From contig PDUO01000001.1 in NCBI GenBank assembly GCA_003008705.1, positions 1,791,694 through 1,855,693 of the forward strand: a stretch of DNA of 64,000 nucleotides, read 5' to 3'. This DNA comes from Pezicula radicicola. Its lineage: Eukaryota > Ascomycota > Leotiomycetes > Helotiales > Dermateaceae. The notes under the pieces are model-generated. The model was not told the DNA's origin, did no database searches, and was given only the letters and a program-made list of their open reading frames with translations. How positions within the stretch are numbered: the stretch's first letter is position 1; every line of letters begins with the position of its first letter. Positions 10,488 to 22,568 of the stretch are shown piece after piece. Made by a program: the position numbers and the translations under genes.

Positions 10488-11824
10488 CTATTTACCCCTA
10501 CCGCTTTTCTTGTTTCTTCGTAATGTCTTGCCTGTGCCGTTTGGTGCGGTCCTTGACTTTTCAAGAAGCTCGTAGTCTTCGGCATCAGAGCTGCTGGGAG
10601 TCGCTTCACCACCTTCCTCAGATGACTCATCCTCTGCGGGTGCTTTGCCAAGGAGTCGGCCAGTGCTGCGGTTAATGACCCAAGCAGGGAGACGGTAGAC
10701 GGCGGTGTCTTTCCAGGTTGGGAATGGAATTTCATTAGGCTGTGATACGTTAGCTAGGTTCAGTAGACGGAGGGAAACGATAAACATACGTCCAAAAGGA
10801 ATTCTTGTGTGTTGCCATCTTCATCCTGCTGTTCAACGTAGACATTTCCAATAGCGTCAACAACCAAGACCTTGCCGTTTTCAGCAACAACCCTCTTCTT
10901 TGCGCCGGTGACGCCCACAGGAGTACCAGCTGGAGATGGAGATGGCCGCTTTGAGCTCTTGGATTTCTTGTCCGATTTATCCTTTTTCGAGTCCTTCTCT
11001 TGCATACGTCTCTGCCTGCGATTCAGTGGTTGAGCCATGGGGTCGACATCATCTGTACCAGTAGTGACCGGTGGCGTAGCAGTGCCGTCAAGACCAGGGA
11101 TACCCCCAAAACTATCGCCCCATGCCTGTTGTCTTGCAAACCTCACATATCTGCCGATAAAGTCCTGCTCTCGTCTCCAGGTCGTATACAGCATAAGCCA
11201 ATGTCCACCACCGCCTACGAAGAAGAATAGTGCTGTAAGGACCGTGCCGAGGCCAGGGCGGAATCGAGCATAGTAGTAACCAGTACCCTTCCACTTGGGG
11301 AAGCCGTTGCTTAAGAAATGATCGTAGCGCTCTCGTCCAGGACCTCGTAGAATATTTGTGACCAAACCCAGACGTGCGAATCGATCACTGGCTGCCTTAG
11401 CAGTAGCAGCAATTTCTGCCTTGGAAGGGCCTTTGGAGACATGTACTCCTGGCTTTCCTCCCTTCTTGACCTTGTCCTTGCCTTTACCCGTTGTCTTGTC
11501 GGCGATGAATTGCTGCTTTACTTTGTCTGGATGCAGGACGCGAGAGCGTTTTCGGTAGCCTTTATTGATTTCGTCCTGGTTGGCAGAAGGAGAGATGCCC
11601 ACAAAGTCGTAAAAGGTCGTTCCCTCCCCCTCAGTGGCCTCAACTTCATCGCGAAGACGGAAGATCTCTTGATCTGTAATATTTGGTTAGATATTGGTTG
11701 GAAGAGGTTGTAGATTGGGCACGAATCTAGCAGTGTTGGGCGGGGCCTTACCTTCTTTGCTCCATGCTGCTACTACTGCAAGCATACAGGCCAATATGCC
11801 CACAAAAAAGAATGACCGCCTCAT
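10488..11824 (-). CDS. ERJ5: ER-membrane DnaJ-domain protein (Erj5-like)
   Basis: Predicted type-I ER membrane J-protein that stimulates Hsp70 (BiP) in protein folding. Three exons fit: 11824-11752, 11673-10790 and 10739-10488, for 402 residues. A signal peptide (FFFVGILACMLAVVAAW) is at the N-terminus. The J-domain follows (about 45-145) with HPD at about 72-74 and an unusual Lys/Gly-rich insertion before the last J helix. A single membrane span lies near 167-187. The C-terminal cytosolic part is Ser/Lys-rich and very charged, ending KKSGRGK. The architecture matches the fungal Erj5 family. It shares a 730-bp divergent upstream region with the PRA1 gene, also a secretory-pathway protein. Confidence 0.88.
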
Positions 11825-12556
11825 GCTGGAGAGTGTGTTGTTGAAGACTGGCTACACCGCTGTGATGTGGCTTCTTCTCATAGACACTTTTGTTCCTCGA
11901 GTTTGAAATCCTGACAGGGATGTGTGGCTAGCGGGACTGAGTGGCTTTGCTGTCCGTGATGAACCTGCACCTAAAAACGCATGTAGCCTGGTCAATAATC
12001 GTCCACGGTAATGTCTTCTGTTCTTTTTACATAAAGTGGGAGAAAACCCCTCACACTGTCAATTCTGATTTCAACGCTCTTTTTCACCTTCTTTTCGGGA
12101 GAGGAAGTGTGGAAGTTGAGGAGTTGCTGCATGGGTTCGAAATTGGTTTGGTTAAGTTGAAGCCTGAAGCCTTGCGCAGCGCCAGCCACAGGCACCGATT
12201 GCCTATTTCCGGCTGGGATCAGTGGCCGTCGCCAAACAACCTTTTAGATCTTGGATCTATCAACTCTCTAGAGTACGAGACACATTCCTGCCACGAATCC
12301 AACGCCAACACCTCTCTCACCCTTACAGACGTATAAAGATACAAAGAAGACGTTTGTCCTCACCATTTTCCTTTTTTCGTGGGGCCTAAATTGACATCAA
12401 TTACGCGTACTAACGATAGTTCAGAACTTAACACATCTCAAAAGGCGAACCTACATCAGCACTTGCGAGCACTCTCTTCCACAACGCACAAACTCCCTCA
12501 ACACAGGTTTCTCCAGCAGCGCGTACAGACAGTGGTTTCACTTTATCCTCCACGCA
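11825..12556. promoter_or_regulatory. Divergent upstream region of ERJ5-like and PRA1 genes
   Basis: 732 bp between two divergent start codons. Pyrimidine-rich, UTR-like sequence precedes the PRA1 ATG. Open frames inside have no family signal. Confidence 0.5.
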
Positions 12557-13087
12557 ATGGCACGAATTCAGATACCTCTCGACGTCCTCACGTCCAGGCT
12601 GAACCTCTCAGATAGGTTTGCTGGTGTGCGCTCGCAATCTTTGGCAGCTCGATTTGCCAACCTCAAGCCTATTTCTGAGTTCCTTGATCTCAAGCGTCTT
12701 TCCAAACCTGCAAACTTCGGCGAGGTGCAGTCACGAGTCAACTACAACCTCGGCCATTTCTCGAGCAACTATGCGGTCGTATTTGCCATGCTCAGTATCT
12801 ACAGCCTCCTTACCAACTGGCTCCTACTATTCGATATTATTTTCGTCGTTGGTGGTATGTGGGGAATTGGCAAGCTTGATGGACGTGATCTGGACATTGG
12901 CGTAGCTCGTGCTACCTCCTCCCAACTCTACACTGGCCTGCTTGTCATCGCAGTCCCTCTTGGAATCCTCGCATCTCCAATCTCAACAATCCTCTGGCTC
13001 ATCGGCGCAAGTGGAGTCAGTATCCTAGGACACGCCTCATTCATGGACAAACCAATCGATGAGGCTTTTTCCGGGGAGGCGGTCTAG
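12557..13087 (+). CDS. YIP3: PRA1 family protein (prenylated Rab acceptor, Yip3-like)
   Basis: Small four-span Golgi/ER membrane protein that binds prenylated Rab GTPases and helps their membrane delivery. Single exon, 176 residues, a typical PRA1 length. The conserved start of the domain is seen (EVQSRVNYNLGHFSSNYAVVF), followed by two hydrophobic hairpins (FAMLSIYSLLTNWLLLFDII with FVVGGMWG, and LLVIAVPLGILASPISTILW) and the acidic DEAFSGEAV tail. The start is the first ATG in frame and gives the usual N-terminal length. The next gene begins only 26 bp after the stop on the same strand, which is unusually tight. Confidence 0.92.
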   Translation: MARIQIPLDVLTSRLNLSDRFAGVRSQSLAARFANLKPISEFLDLKRLSKPANFGEVQSRVNYNLGHFSSNYAVVFAMLSIYSLLTNWLLLFDIIFVVGGMWGIGKLDGRDLDIGVARATSSQLYTGLLVIAVPLGILASPISTILWLIGASGVSILGHASFMDKPIDEAFSGEAV

Positions 13088-13113
13088 GTGGTCGGCCGCG
13101 ATCTCCCAAATCT

Positions 13114-14361
13114 ATGCCCTCATGGGGAAGACCACAAGGGGCGAGGGGGAGCAGAATGCGGAGGCAGTGGGAACGGGAGCAAGCGCTTTGGGAGGAGGGG
13201 GCTCGTGTGGAGGAGCTTGACAGTGATGATGATACAGATACACAAGGCGTTGGGTTGAATTTTCAAGAAAAACGATTTGCTAGTGATCCGCTTCAGTTTA
13301 CGGGAATAGACTTGACCTCGGGGCCGAGGTCGAGGAGAAGATATACTTATGATGATGAGACAGAATCTTCAGATGAATCTTCGGAAGAGTCTGACGAGGA
13401 GGACGATGCCATGCAGATAGCAATGCGGGATAAGGAGGAAGCGCTTGTACAGTCTGCGCTGGCTCGTATTCGCAGAGCTCAAGAAAAGGGGAAACGAGAG
13501 GTCAAATTAAACCAGGATGAGCTGGATGCTCTAGAGAGGAGGAGAAAGCGGATGCAGTCTGCAGCTACTGCTAACAAGTCTCGTAAAGACAGTGGTTCAG
13601 GAAGTGGAAATGAGAAGAAACGAAGTAACAGGCAATCTGTCTCTTTACCAGGTTTACTTTCTGGGGAGCCGATCGGTCGGAAACGCAAATCAAAGAGGAT
13701 TGAGAATATCCCGGCAGGGCCAACGGCACCAGGTATGGTGGTTTCTGGACCAGATGGGCCAACTCACTATCCTCTTGGATATTATCCCCCACAAGCAAAT
13801 GGCAGCCGCGGTTCTCCATCCCGGCCTCGCTCATCCACCAACAGAGAGCTACCACCACTGCAGTATCGCCATTTTTCCGACAACACAAGACCAACATCCT
13901 CTTCTAGCAATGGTTCTCGTCGCCCAATGCCTGACGATGACGAATGGGTTCCATCTAACTCACGACGAACTTCTGTCTCTTCCCATGCATCGTACTCCGA
14001 TCCCTTCCTATACCAGACTTCCTCGAGTCACCCACCACCCATTCCCGAGCAATACATGCAATCTTCTGGTCGACGCAACGTTTCCGGTCCTGCTGAGGTC
14101 TCCTATTCTTCTGTTCGTCGAAGCATTCCTGTTGGTACTTATCCCGCTTCATCCAGGGGAACCGCATCTGATCCTTCACTCACGCGGAGGAGAGATGGGG
14201 AATTGCCCGATAGTCAAAGCAGTAGTGAAGGAGACCAAAGTGATGACCTTGGTAATGGGGTTCAAGTATTTGTGGAGGAGAAGGCGCCTGAGAGGGAGAG
14301 AGCTGTAGTTCCTTCAAGGAAACCTGTTGGCAGTAATAAAAAACGGGGGAAAGGGAGATAG
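13114..14361 (+). CDS. Disordered charged protein, function unknown
   Basis: A single 415-codon open frame. The N-terminus is rich in Arg/Glu, then comes an acidic Ser stretch (ETESSDESSEESDEEDD, about 90-105) and a charged helix, probably coiled (about 108-150, EALVQSALARIRRAQEKGKR). A basic KRKSKR cluster could be a nuclear localisation signal. The remainder is Ser/Pro/Arg-rich and ends KKRGKGR. No enzymatic domain recognised. The frame is open upstream of the ATG back to a stop inside the PRA1 gene (about 13060), so the start could be slightly earlier or the two transcripts may be linked. Confidence 0.7.
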   Translation: MPSWGRPQGARGSRMRRQWEREQALWEEGARVEELDSDDDTDTQGVGLNFQEKRFASDPLQFTGIDLTSGPRSRRRYTYDDETESSDESSEESDEEDDAMQIAMRDKEEALVQSALARIRRAQEKGKREVKLNQDELDALERRRKRMQSAATANKSRKDSGSGSGNEKKRSNRQSVSLPGLLSGEPIGRKRKSKRIENIPAGPTAPGMVVSGPDGPTHYPLGYYPPQANGSRGSPSRPRSSTNRELPPLQYRHFSDNTRPTSSSSNGSRRPMPDDDEWVPSNSRRTSVSSHASYSDPFLYQTSSSHPPPIPEQYMQSSGRRNVSGPAEVSYSSVRRSIPVGTYPASSRGTASDPSLTRRRDGELPDSQSSSEGDQSDDLGNGVQVFVEEKAPERERAVVPSRKPVGSNKKRGKGR

Positions 14362-14648
14362 GCGTTGTTTTGCATTTTCATCATCTGTGTTTCATAGATT
14401 AATTTTCTTTTAATGGATCTCTTGCTATCATTCGTGTCTAAAAGAAATCGAGATTTGTGACGCCTAGGTTCTTGGGTATTACCCGCTTGAAAAGAAATAA
14501 AAGCAGTTTTTGGAATGGTTTGCCTCCTTGCCAGCCTGAGCATCCTTCTGTACTGACGAAGGAAAAAAAATAAGCACACCAAAACGCCTACCCGGGTTCT
14601 CATTTTCATTATCCATTACATCCAATTTCATCGCATGTTTGCCATCCT

Positions 14649-15294
14649 TCAGATAAACATCTTCGCCACGCTCATAAGTCCACCCGCACTGCTTGCCATG
14701 TTGCCAAGTCCTCCAATAGAGCTTTGGCTCTCATATTTCGACTTCTCCCACTGCATATTTCCTCTGTTATCCCTTCCTAGCTGAGCACCAGATCCCCCAA
14801 ACATTTTGTCCAAGCCAGCTGGAAGTCTAATACCGAATTGTCTGAGAAGGCCGCTTAGGGCTCCTCCAGTTATGAGAGGCATGATGACCAGCACAAAGAC
14901 CTTCATTGGATGGCGCTTCATGTAGTACACCAAGTCGCGGAGGAGTCGCTGTAGTTGTCGATACATGCGCTTTAAGTATCCAGATCGTGGTGAGGCTCTG
15001 CGGTGGGATTTGCCTCCAAAACCTGTCACACCAATCAGCACGAAAATTGACAGGTCAATCTGATTTGAGCAAATTATACGCACTGAAGAATGATCTTGTT
15101 GAAGCATTATGATGCTGGCTCCCTGATCCAAAGATCGAACCAGCCACAGAGTGGTGAGAGTGACTGCGATGAGGAGAGGGTTTGCGAACCCATGCGCCTC
15201 CAGTACTGTGAGAGCGTTTGTGTGAGGATCCAGGGCGTAGATGGCTACTAGAGGAGCGACCTCCAATATCTGAGGCTCCGTCAAACCATCCCAT
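14649..15294 (-). CDS. Small basic protein with one membrane span, unknown
   Basis: Two exons (15294-15084, 15022-14649) give 194 residues in frame. The N-terminal half is rich in Ser/His/Arg (MGWFDGASDIGG..., RSHSHHSVAGSIFGSG). After the intron comes a basic amphipathic helix (YLKRMYRQLQRLLRDLVYYM) and a hydrophobic segment (VFVLVIMPLITGGALSGLL). The C-terminus is Gly/Ser-rich. Family not recognised. It converges with the disordered-protein gene, with a 287-bp spacer between stops. Confidence 0.75.
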
Positions 15295-16253
15295 GGCTGC
15301 TTGTTGGTTGCTTTGTGAGCTCTACACTGCTGCAGCTGCTTTGTAAATGTCGTGAGGTTTCTTTTTCGGAAGATTTTGTAGATCGTAGAAAATGCGAGCT
15401 TGATACTGGTTGATTCCTTTGATCAGAGGGCTTGATGTGAACCGTGCCGTTGCGGATCTGGGCTGGCCCTGGCTGGATGATATAGGAGGGAATTATCAAT
15501 TGACCTGTGGGAATGGTCGCCGTTGGTACCGATTATGCAGGGCTCGGGCGACACCGAGTTTGGCGCAACAATAATTGCCCAAGTGTGGAGGTTCGGGAGC
15601 AAATTGGAGCAAATTGGAGCTGTTGCAGAAGTACGAAGTATTGAGCGGGGGTTTTGGGGATGTTTGTGAAGCTCTCGTCGAATTGGCCTTCTGCGCAAGC
15701 TTTCACCGCTGGTTCATTGGAGGGGGCTGGGCTCTTCGGCAGCTTCGCTACTTAGCGGCCTTGGTACTCGGTGAGTTCGTGAGCTGGTGAGTTGTGGGGA
15801 TCCTCAGTGTACGAAGTAATTATATTCATTTTCCACTTGATCTTCAGTTCTATGATGTCCTAAACCAGTAGGACTAGCTTCAGGCTGATTGTTACCAAGA
15901 TTTCTGCCAGGCTGTCCACCTTCATCACCCACCGATTAGCCCCTTACCTGTCAGTAATAAGTTTAAAAAAGAACCTGAACTATCCACTACGCCACCACGT
16001 GATTCACTGAAGTTGAAGATAACGTGACTTGTTTAGATTAGCGAGGATTGTGAAAGATGACAGAAAGTTGAAGCCACGGGGCGTTTTGATGCACCGCCAC
16101 TGTCAACGTCACCGTTTTGACTTTGGACCAAGACAAGGCTGTTTGCGAGCACGAGATCTCTTTCCCTTTCCCCCTTTCCTCGAGTTCTACTTGCTGCCTA
16201 TTGTTCAATCATTTCCTACTTGCAAGCCAACCTATCTAGAAAACACCGCCATC
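15295..16253. promoter_or_regulatory. Divergent upstream region
   Basis: About 960 bp between two divergent genes. It contains a CACGTG E-box near 15995 and a direct repeat of GAGCAAATTG near 15596. No gene seen. Confidence 0.45.
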
Positions 16254-17072
16254 ATGCCCAGCGGACTCCCTTCAGATTACTGTAAGTAAAAGCAAGATAT
16301 ACCTCGGTTCAATAAGCTAACAAACCCCACCAGATGCTGTCCTCGAGATCTCCTCGACTGCAACGCAGCAGCAAATTCGCGATGCATACAAAAAGTACCT
16401 ACCTATTACCCCTCCCTTTTCCCACTTGCAATATACTAATGATCAACTAAAAGAGCAGCTTTAAAATCCCACCCTGATCGTGTTCCTTCTGATTCCCCGG
16501 AACGTGCAGACCGAACACGCAAATTCCAAAAGATAAACGACGCTTACTACACCCTCTCTGACCCAACCAGACGCCGCGACTACGATGCAGCACGCGTCTA
16601 CCACGGTTTTGGCTCCGGCGCCTCAACAGCCTCAACATCCTTCGACTCAGACGAAGAAATCCCACAACCAGATCCCAACACAGCAGGAGCAGGAGCAGGA
16701 TTCTCCTTCCCATGGTCTAGTTTCGGATTCAAAGCCAACACTCCAGAAGAAGAGCAGAAATTCGAGAATGAACAATTTGGAGATGTTTTTGAAGAGATGT
16801 TGAGGGAGGAGGGTATGGCTGAGAATGGAGGGACTCCTACGGGCAAGTTTTGGGGTGTTATTGGCGGGTTGAGTGGTGGTGCTATGGGATTTATTGTCGC
16901 AAATTTTCCGGGTATGCTGGCTGGTGCTGTTGCTGGGAATAGGTTGGGGAGCATTAGGGATGCTAAGGGGAAGAGTGTTTATGCTGTCTTTCAGGAATTG
17001 CCTCAGAATGATAAGGCGAGGTTGTTGAGTCAGTTGGCTAGTAAGGTTTTTGCGCATGCTGTGGGCTCGTAG
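16254..17072 (+). CDS. DnaJ-domain protein with C-terminal glycine-rich hydrophobic segment
   Basis: J-protein co-chaperone. Three exons fit: 16254-16281, 16334-16394 and 16454-17072, for 235 residues. The J-domain occupies residues 9-70 with the HPD triad at 36-38 and the INDAYYTLSDPTRRRDYD signature. A Pro/Asp-rich linker follows. Near the C-terminus is a Gly/Ala-rich hydrophobic stretch (GVIGGLSGGAMGFIVANFPG with AGAVAGNRLG) resembling a glycine-zipper membrane segment, so it may be membrane-attached. The first intron splits the Tyr codon in DYYAVLEI, as in many fungal J genes. Its client and compartment cannot be told. Confidence 0.87.
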
Positions 17073-18385
17073 GTCTCTTCTGTGCTGATTAACTAAGGAT
17101 TGTTTATTTGGGAGGAGGGGAGTAGGGTCAGGCATGGCGTTTGGGCTTTTGTTTAGAGGATTTGTTTGTGATTGAAGTGATCAGGGTTTTGTGATGGCTT
17201 ATGTAGGTAGATAGATACCAATGAAATAAACGGAGTTAAAGCAGCCCGTCTCGCCATGTAGTGGACCTGAACCCGCCACTTTTTTTACTCCGTGTTTGGG
17301 CGGAAGGAACTTTGCTGGGAGAAGTATTTTAGTTAAGCGAGCATGCCAAAAAGGGGAGGAGGTGCCAAGAGAACAAGTGACAAGAACAGAGCCTCTTCTT
17401 CTCTTCTTCCTCTTCGCTACAACACTTAATGTACAGACATGCTAATTGCTTTCAGATGCACTCATTTACAATCAACTTTACTATCATAATCATACGCCAC
17501 TCGTAAACAAACATCTAAGGACTTCTTAAATCTATTTTGCGCTTCTAGGATTTTCTTACTCCTCTATAGACTGTAGTGCTATAGAACAACCCACTTAAAG
17601 CTCTAACACTTGTGTTTCCCCAATTTAAAGTAAGTTCTAAGCTTGTTAACTTAATTAATAGAGTAGCTGTATAGATTATAGTAATCTTTAGAGTATATTT
17701 ATAGGAGAGGAAAAAGTAGCGGTACACACTGTACTAGCCTCTGGAGTGGATCGATAGAAGAGGAAGAAGAATAAGAAGAGAAATAAAGAACAAGAAATAG
17801 AAGCAGAGGAAGAAAACAGCAAGATCTCCTATTAAAGTATAGAACCACTTTAGAATTTTCCTATATTTTTACTTCAAAGAATCAAGCACTTCTCTTAATT
17901 ATTTCAACACTTATTACCTTAATACTTATATTCAAGAAATAAAGTGACATTCTAGCTGATTAATCTGTCCACAGTAGATTGTTTTCTTTGTAGAAATACA
18001 GTTAGTAAAAATGCTTAAAAATTCTTGAAGTATTTATGTTACTTAATAGGAAGTAAAAGCTACTAATATTAGTGGATTGCTGAAGCATTACATAGAAATC
18101 ATTAGACTGTGAGTATGTATAATAGGAAGACGAAGGTTTTTGTAATAGATGTATCAGAGATTGTTGTAGATGCAACTACTGGACGATCCTTTGAGATAGG
18201 CCGAATTCGAGGAGGAGGAGGAGCTGGCTATCATTGAGGTCAGAGACTAGTGCAAAAACAAGAAAATCTTGAGCTCAGGGCTGGGATTGAACCTTAAGTA
18301 TTCACTACTTCCTTCAATATCTGCAGATATTAGAAATATATTCCTGAATACTATCACTACCATATGACAATGTCTAAGAGAGCAA
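17073..18385. other. AT-rich gene-poor stretch
   Basis: After the J-protein 3' end the sequence becomes strongly AT-rich (about 17530-18200) with many TA dinucleotides, as in RIP-affected repeats. No intact gene. Near 18270-18290 the minus strand reads GGTTCAATCCC, close to a Pol III B box, which may mark a tRNA-derived remnant. Confidence 0.5.
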
Positions 18386-18520
18386 GGTTAGTTCCTCACT
18401 TGACTAACTCGCTTAAACTTGCTTCTCGAGGGTAGCTCACTTGATTCTGGAAACTCATCTGATTAAGGAACTCACTACGGAGGTAGATATAGATAACTTG
18501 CTCGAGTTGAGTGACTTACT
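18386..18520. repeat. Degenerate GAGTAACTT/CTCACTTGA repeat array
   Basis: Several decayed units such as CTCACTTGACTAACTCGC, AGCTCACTTGATTCTGG and CTCGAGTTGAGTGACTT. It belongs to the dispersed family seen at 3482-3620. It lies about 460 bp upstream of the STAND/ankyrin-like gene. Confidence 0.6.
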
Positions 18521-18979
18521 TTACATTTACACGACCGCACTTTTCGCCCAACGAAATCTTGTGCCCTTCAGCCGACAGAAATTCTGCCAGCTCTCCTCAA
18601 GTAACACAAGGTGAACAGAGAGCCTTGCGATTTAGCCAGCCTGACATGTCCGGTGGTTCAATCCTTGCATGTCGACTTTCTGATTGGTTACTATGCTCCA
18701 ATCACACTTCTGTCCGCATGAACTGCTGTGCTGGCGAGGCTGACTAGGTGCAGCTGAGGCGTACCTTCCATTTCAGGACTCAAATCTTTTTTAAGGCAGA
18801 CAGAACCCATCTCCAAATTTCCGTCCTTTCGTCACAGCCTTGTTTCGTTTGATTCTCTGGCTATTTTCCATCTACAGTCTGTTTGCATAGTCCGCACTTG
18901 ATTGCATACCTCTGAACTTATACTTAACCGACTTCAGGATACTAAATAATAGAAAAGCTTACAGCCTTGTTCTGGGACG

Positions 18980-21900
18980 ATGGCGGACCCCTTGAGCATT
19001 ACGGCTCTTGGTATCACGGTTTGCCAGGGCTGCGTCGCTGTTCTTTCCGCATGGCGAAGTTTTGATAAGGACCTCGATTCAGCACTCCTAGCGATTGAAG
19101 ATCTGCTAGGAACCTTGATGGTGCTGAAACCACTTCTCGATGGATTCTCTTTATCAGTAAGCCCCGAGGCTGTCAATCTCAAGGACAAGATCAGGGGCTG
19201 CGAGACGGGTGTGAGGTCTTTAGAAGCTCTGCTTGCGAAGGTTAAAGGGCAGCATCTGCCTGAAAACCAAAGCCGAAAAGCTTGGAAGAAGATGCAGCAT
19301 CTTATACATCCACTGAAGAAGGGCAGTCTAAATGAACTGAAGGAGAATGTTGGCAAGTCGCAGCATGGACTTGCGGTGGCGCTTCAAGTTTATCAGCTGC
19401 ACGTTCATCTTCACTCGTCAACCAATCCATTCGCTGACCATTTCAAGTGCTATTGGATCCACAGACTCAGCATCGACTTCTATCAAACTGTCAGGGATAG
19501 AAAATCGGATCGACGACCTTCCTCAAACTCTGAAAGTAGCCGAGACCTCAACGCTACTTTCCGAACTTCGCGACTCAACTACTGCAATTCCTAGAGATAT
19601 AGAGAATAAACTATTGCAACAAACTGAAACTTTGGCTACTGCAACTGAGCTTGCAAGCCTTCAAGATAAAGTCAAAGCTTTGCCGGAAACCCTTCAAATA
19701 CGCGAAAACTCATTAATCCTCTCAGATATCAGGGACTCTACAACAACCATTCCTCGGGTGGTTGAAAATGTTGTTTTTCAGCAAACGGCATCCTTAGCTA
19801 CTTCAACTGAAATCAATAACCTTCAAAATGATGTCCGTTCATTACCACAAAGTCTTAGGGCTACCGAAAATATGGCCATGCTTTCCAATATCCATAGCAC
19901 TGTGACTGCCATCCCTCAAACTACTGGTGACATTGTCATCCAGTATTTGGAGGGACGCCTCATTCAAAGATTTGAACAAAAGTTCAACGAACTGACAATA
20001 TATCATCGAGCTAAAACATTGGTATTTCTCTGTGGTATTGCATGATACCTTGAAAATTACTTACGTTGATTAGGAACACATGAGATCATGTGCATCCACT
20101 CTCCCACCCCCAAGTCTTATTAGAGAGACACTCGACCAGCCAATATCTTACAGCCAATACTTAACTATGTCAAGAGCACAAAAGCGTGTTCATACGAACC
20201 GGTCTTCAAATCTTAGAAAACAATATAAATGGTCCCGAGCCAAACAAGCGGACACTCAACTCCCTTTTCATTTTCGTTTGTTGGGAGTATTAACTGGTTT
20301 ATGTACTACAGCTAGCCATGGTGCCGGCGGTCTTTCCATAGCCCGCATGCTTAGCCTTCGTGGATTTGTCTATCTTGACTGCAAAGCCTTCAAAGTAATC
20401 AACGATTTTTCCACGAAGGATTATGATAGTCATGGCACGTTATTTACAAGTGGTAAGCCATATCCCAAGAGCGCAGAACAGTGGTGCTACGTCGTCAAAA
20501 CAGTCACAGAAGAAACCCGTCGTCTCTTGGCCACTGGGGAAGCAAGTCCTGTCTCTATAAATAGTAAGGGAGATACACTTATGCACGTATGTCTAACAAT
20601 CTTAGCTCGCTTTTTTCTGTGAAGTAAATGCTTACTACTTATACTTAAGCATTCTATTTACTGGGTCACCAACATTGTACTTCAAGAAACTAGAGCATGG
20701 AAGAGCTGGGAGCTCATTGAAACATGTGTAGATTTCATAAAAGCACTATTAGATCTTGGAGTGCCTGAAAACGAGGTAAATTCCGATCAAGTGTAGGTCC
20801 ATTGTAAGCGACATTTGCACTGGTGCTAACAACAACAGTTCCCCATTGAGTGCAATAAGTTGGTGGACTGAAAAGGAGTTTCAATTTGCTCCTAACATAG
20901 AATCGCAACTCAGGGAATTGGGGTTCGATAATGTTGGTTGTGTCTCTGACGTTATGTTCTGGGCAGCGAATGGCATTTACATGGGGCCTTACCCTGGAAG
21001 TCCAACCCCAGTTGAGATCCTTGATATCATGCGCTCCAATTCAGATATTGCAGAAGGTAAGTTCCATTGAAGTCTAGTCATATTGCGGCCTGGGGTGTGA
21101 GTCCGCAGCCCACGTGAATATTCTTTCGAAGTTATTCGTGTAAAGGGAACCCAACTAACTGGCCATCTTAGTTACGCAATGTGGACCGTTAAGCGAGGCT
21201 GTGCTCAATCGCGCCGGGCCTGAAGTTGAGAGTATCTTGAAGAGACGCCCTGAGGCAGTTACTGAGATCAACGCAATAGGGCTGTCGCCGTTGCATTTAA
21301 GTGCTGGCTGGCCCGAGGGAGTGTCGTTACTACTGAACTATGGTGCCAATCCCAATGCAACGACACAAAGACACAGCGCTATGCCATCTGTGCTATTGTA
21401 TGCTTATCATTTAAATTGTGTGGAGTCGGTTAGGAAGCTCCTTGAATACGGTGCTTACTTTTCAGTCCAGGACCTAGGCTTTGTGCTTAGATCCAACTCC
21501 AACCAAGAAATCATCGACCTTTTGATATCTACTTTAGCAAAACGAAGAACCGAACTTTCTACCTTAGCTAAGGAAATCTTGCCATCCGAGACTTTGTCTA
21601 AAGTATTAGGTGCGAATGTCTTTGATTCCGGAAATGTCCTGGATGCTGGAGCGTACGAAGTCTACAAGAAGATCGATGATCGCATACCTTTAGGTAATAA
21701 GTTACCAATGGAGTACTTCTTCGCTAATAGACCTGAGACTGTCTTTCATTGGCATTCCCCGATTGAATGCTTGGACAAGTTATGGAACGCAGGGTTTCGG
21801 GATATCAATGAATACAACCACCGTGATCGAACACCACTCATGGAATATTCTTTTCACCACAACTTTGAAGTGGTACGTTGGCTCATAAAAAAAGGCGCAT

Positions 21901-22568
21901 CTTTGTCAAAACCTCACCGCACAAGGTTTGGAACTGGTTTTCACTATCTCAGCTGTTACCTAACCGAAATATTCTGGCGCAAGTATTCTGTGGTCAAAAA
22001 TGCGATGCAAGAAGTTCGGAAGGTCTTAGAAACGCTTAGAACGGAGTGGGCACTTGATGCAACCATGGCTGTTATCGATGATTGCGATTGTCGATGCTCA
22101 ACTACGGGGTGCAGTATGTATAGCATGGCCATTAAATCCGGGAAGGAGATACGTTGCTTTTATAACGTTGACGACAACAACGACTACGGAAACTATCTTG
22201 GATTTAAAGGTCTCGAAGAACTAGTTGGTACCAACGTTGAAGAGTGCTTTCGGCCATTAATATTCGAGGCCCTTGGGTTGAAGCATACATGTTGCAAGTG
22301 GGATATATGGGACGAACTATTTGGTCCACCATATGACCACGAGGAAATTGAAGAGATCCACTCCGAGCAAGAAGAAACCTACGACTTACTGGACCGCCTA
22401 ATCGAACTAGCTGAGAAGAAATGGAGGACAGAAACACGATCATTGAGAGAATTTTGGTTGGAGTTCGAGGAGGAAGAGATATTGGATTATGAAGACAAGC
22501 CGATTCCTGGATATGCAGAGACATTGAGAGAGATTGGAGTTCGTCTTGAAGGCGAGTCGACTCTTTGA
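18980..22568 (+). CDS. Fungal STAND-N-terminal / ankyrin-like protein
   Basis: Large multi-exon gene. It begins MADPLSITALGITVCQGC, the usual start of the fungal N-terminal domain of STAND/NLR-type and ankyrin proteins. Next comes a helical region with 2.7 copies of a 54-residue repeat (19518 to about 19955, units beginning LPQTL/LPETL/LPQSL). Later exons 20074-20586, 20650-20792, 20839-21056 and 21172-22568 join in frame. The 3' exon has ankyrin-like pieces (INAIGLSPLHLSAGWPEGVS, YGANPNA, RTPLMEYSFHHNFEVVRWLI) and a charged C-terminus. Between 19347 and about 19450 a frame change needs an intron that I could not place cleanly, so a frameshift is possible. No NACHT P-loop was seen. Possible role in fungal non-self response is inference only. 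Confidence 0.7.

Noticed and set aside
13479..14308. Long open frames on both strands in the disordered-protein gene
   Set aside because: They are shadows of the 415-codon frame, produced by its Ser/Arg-rich codon use; they have no domain features.
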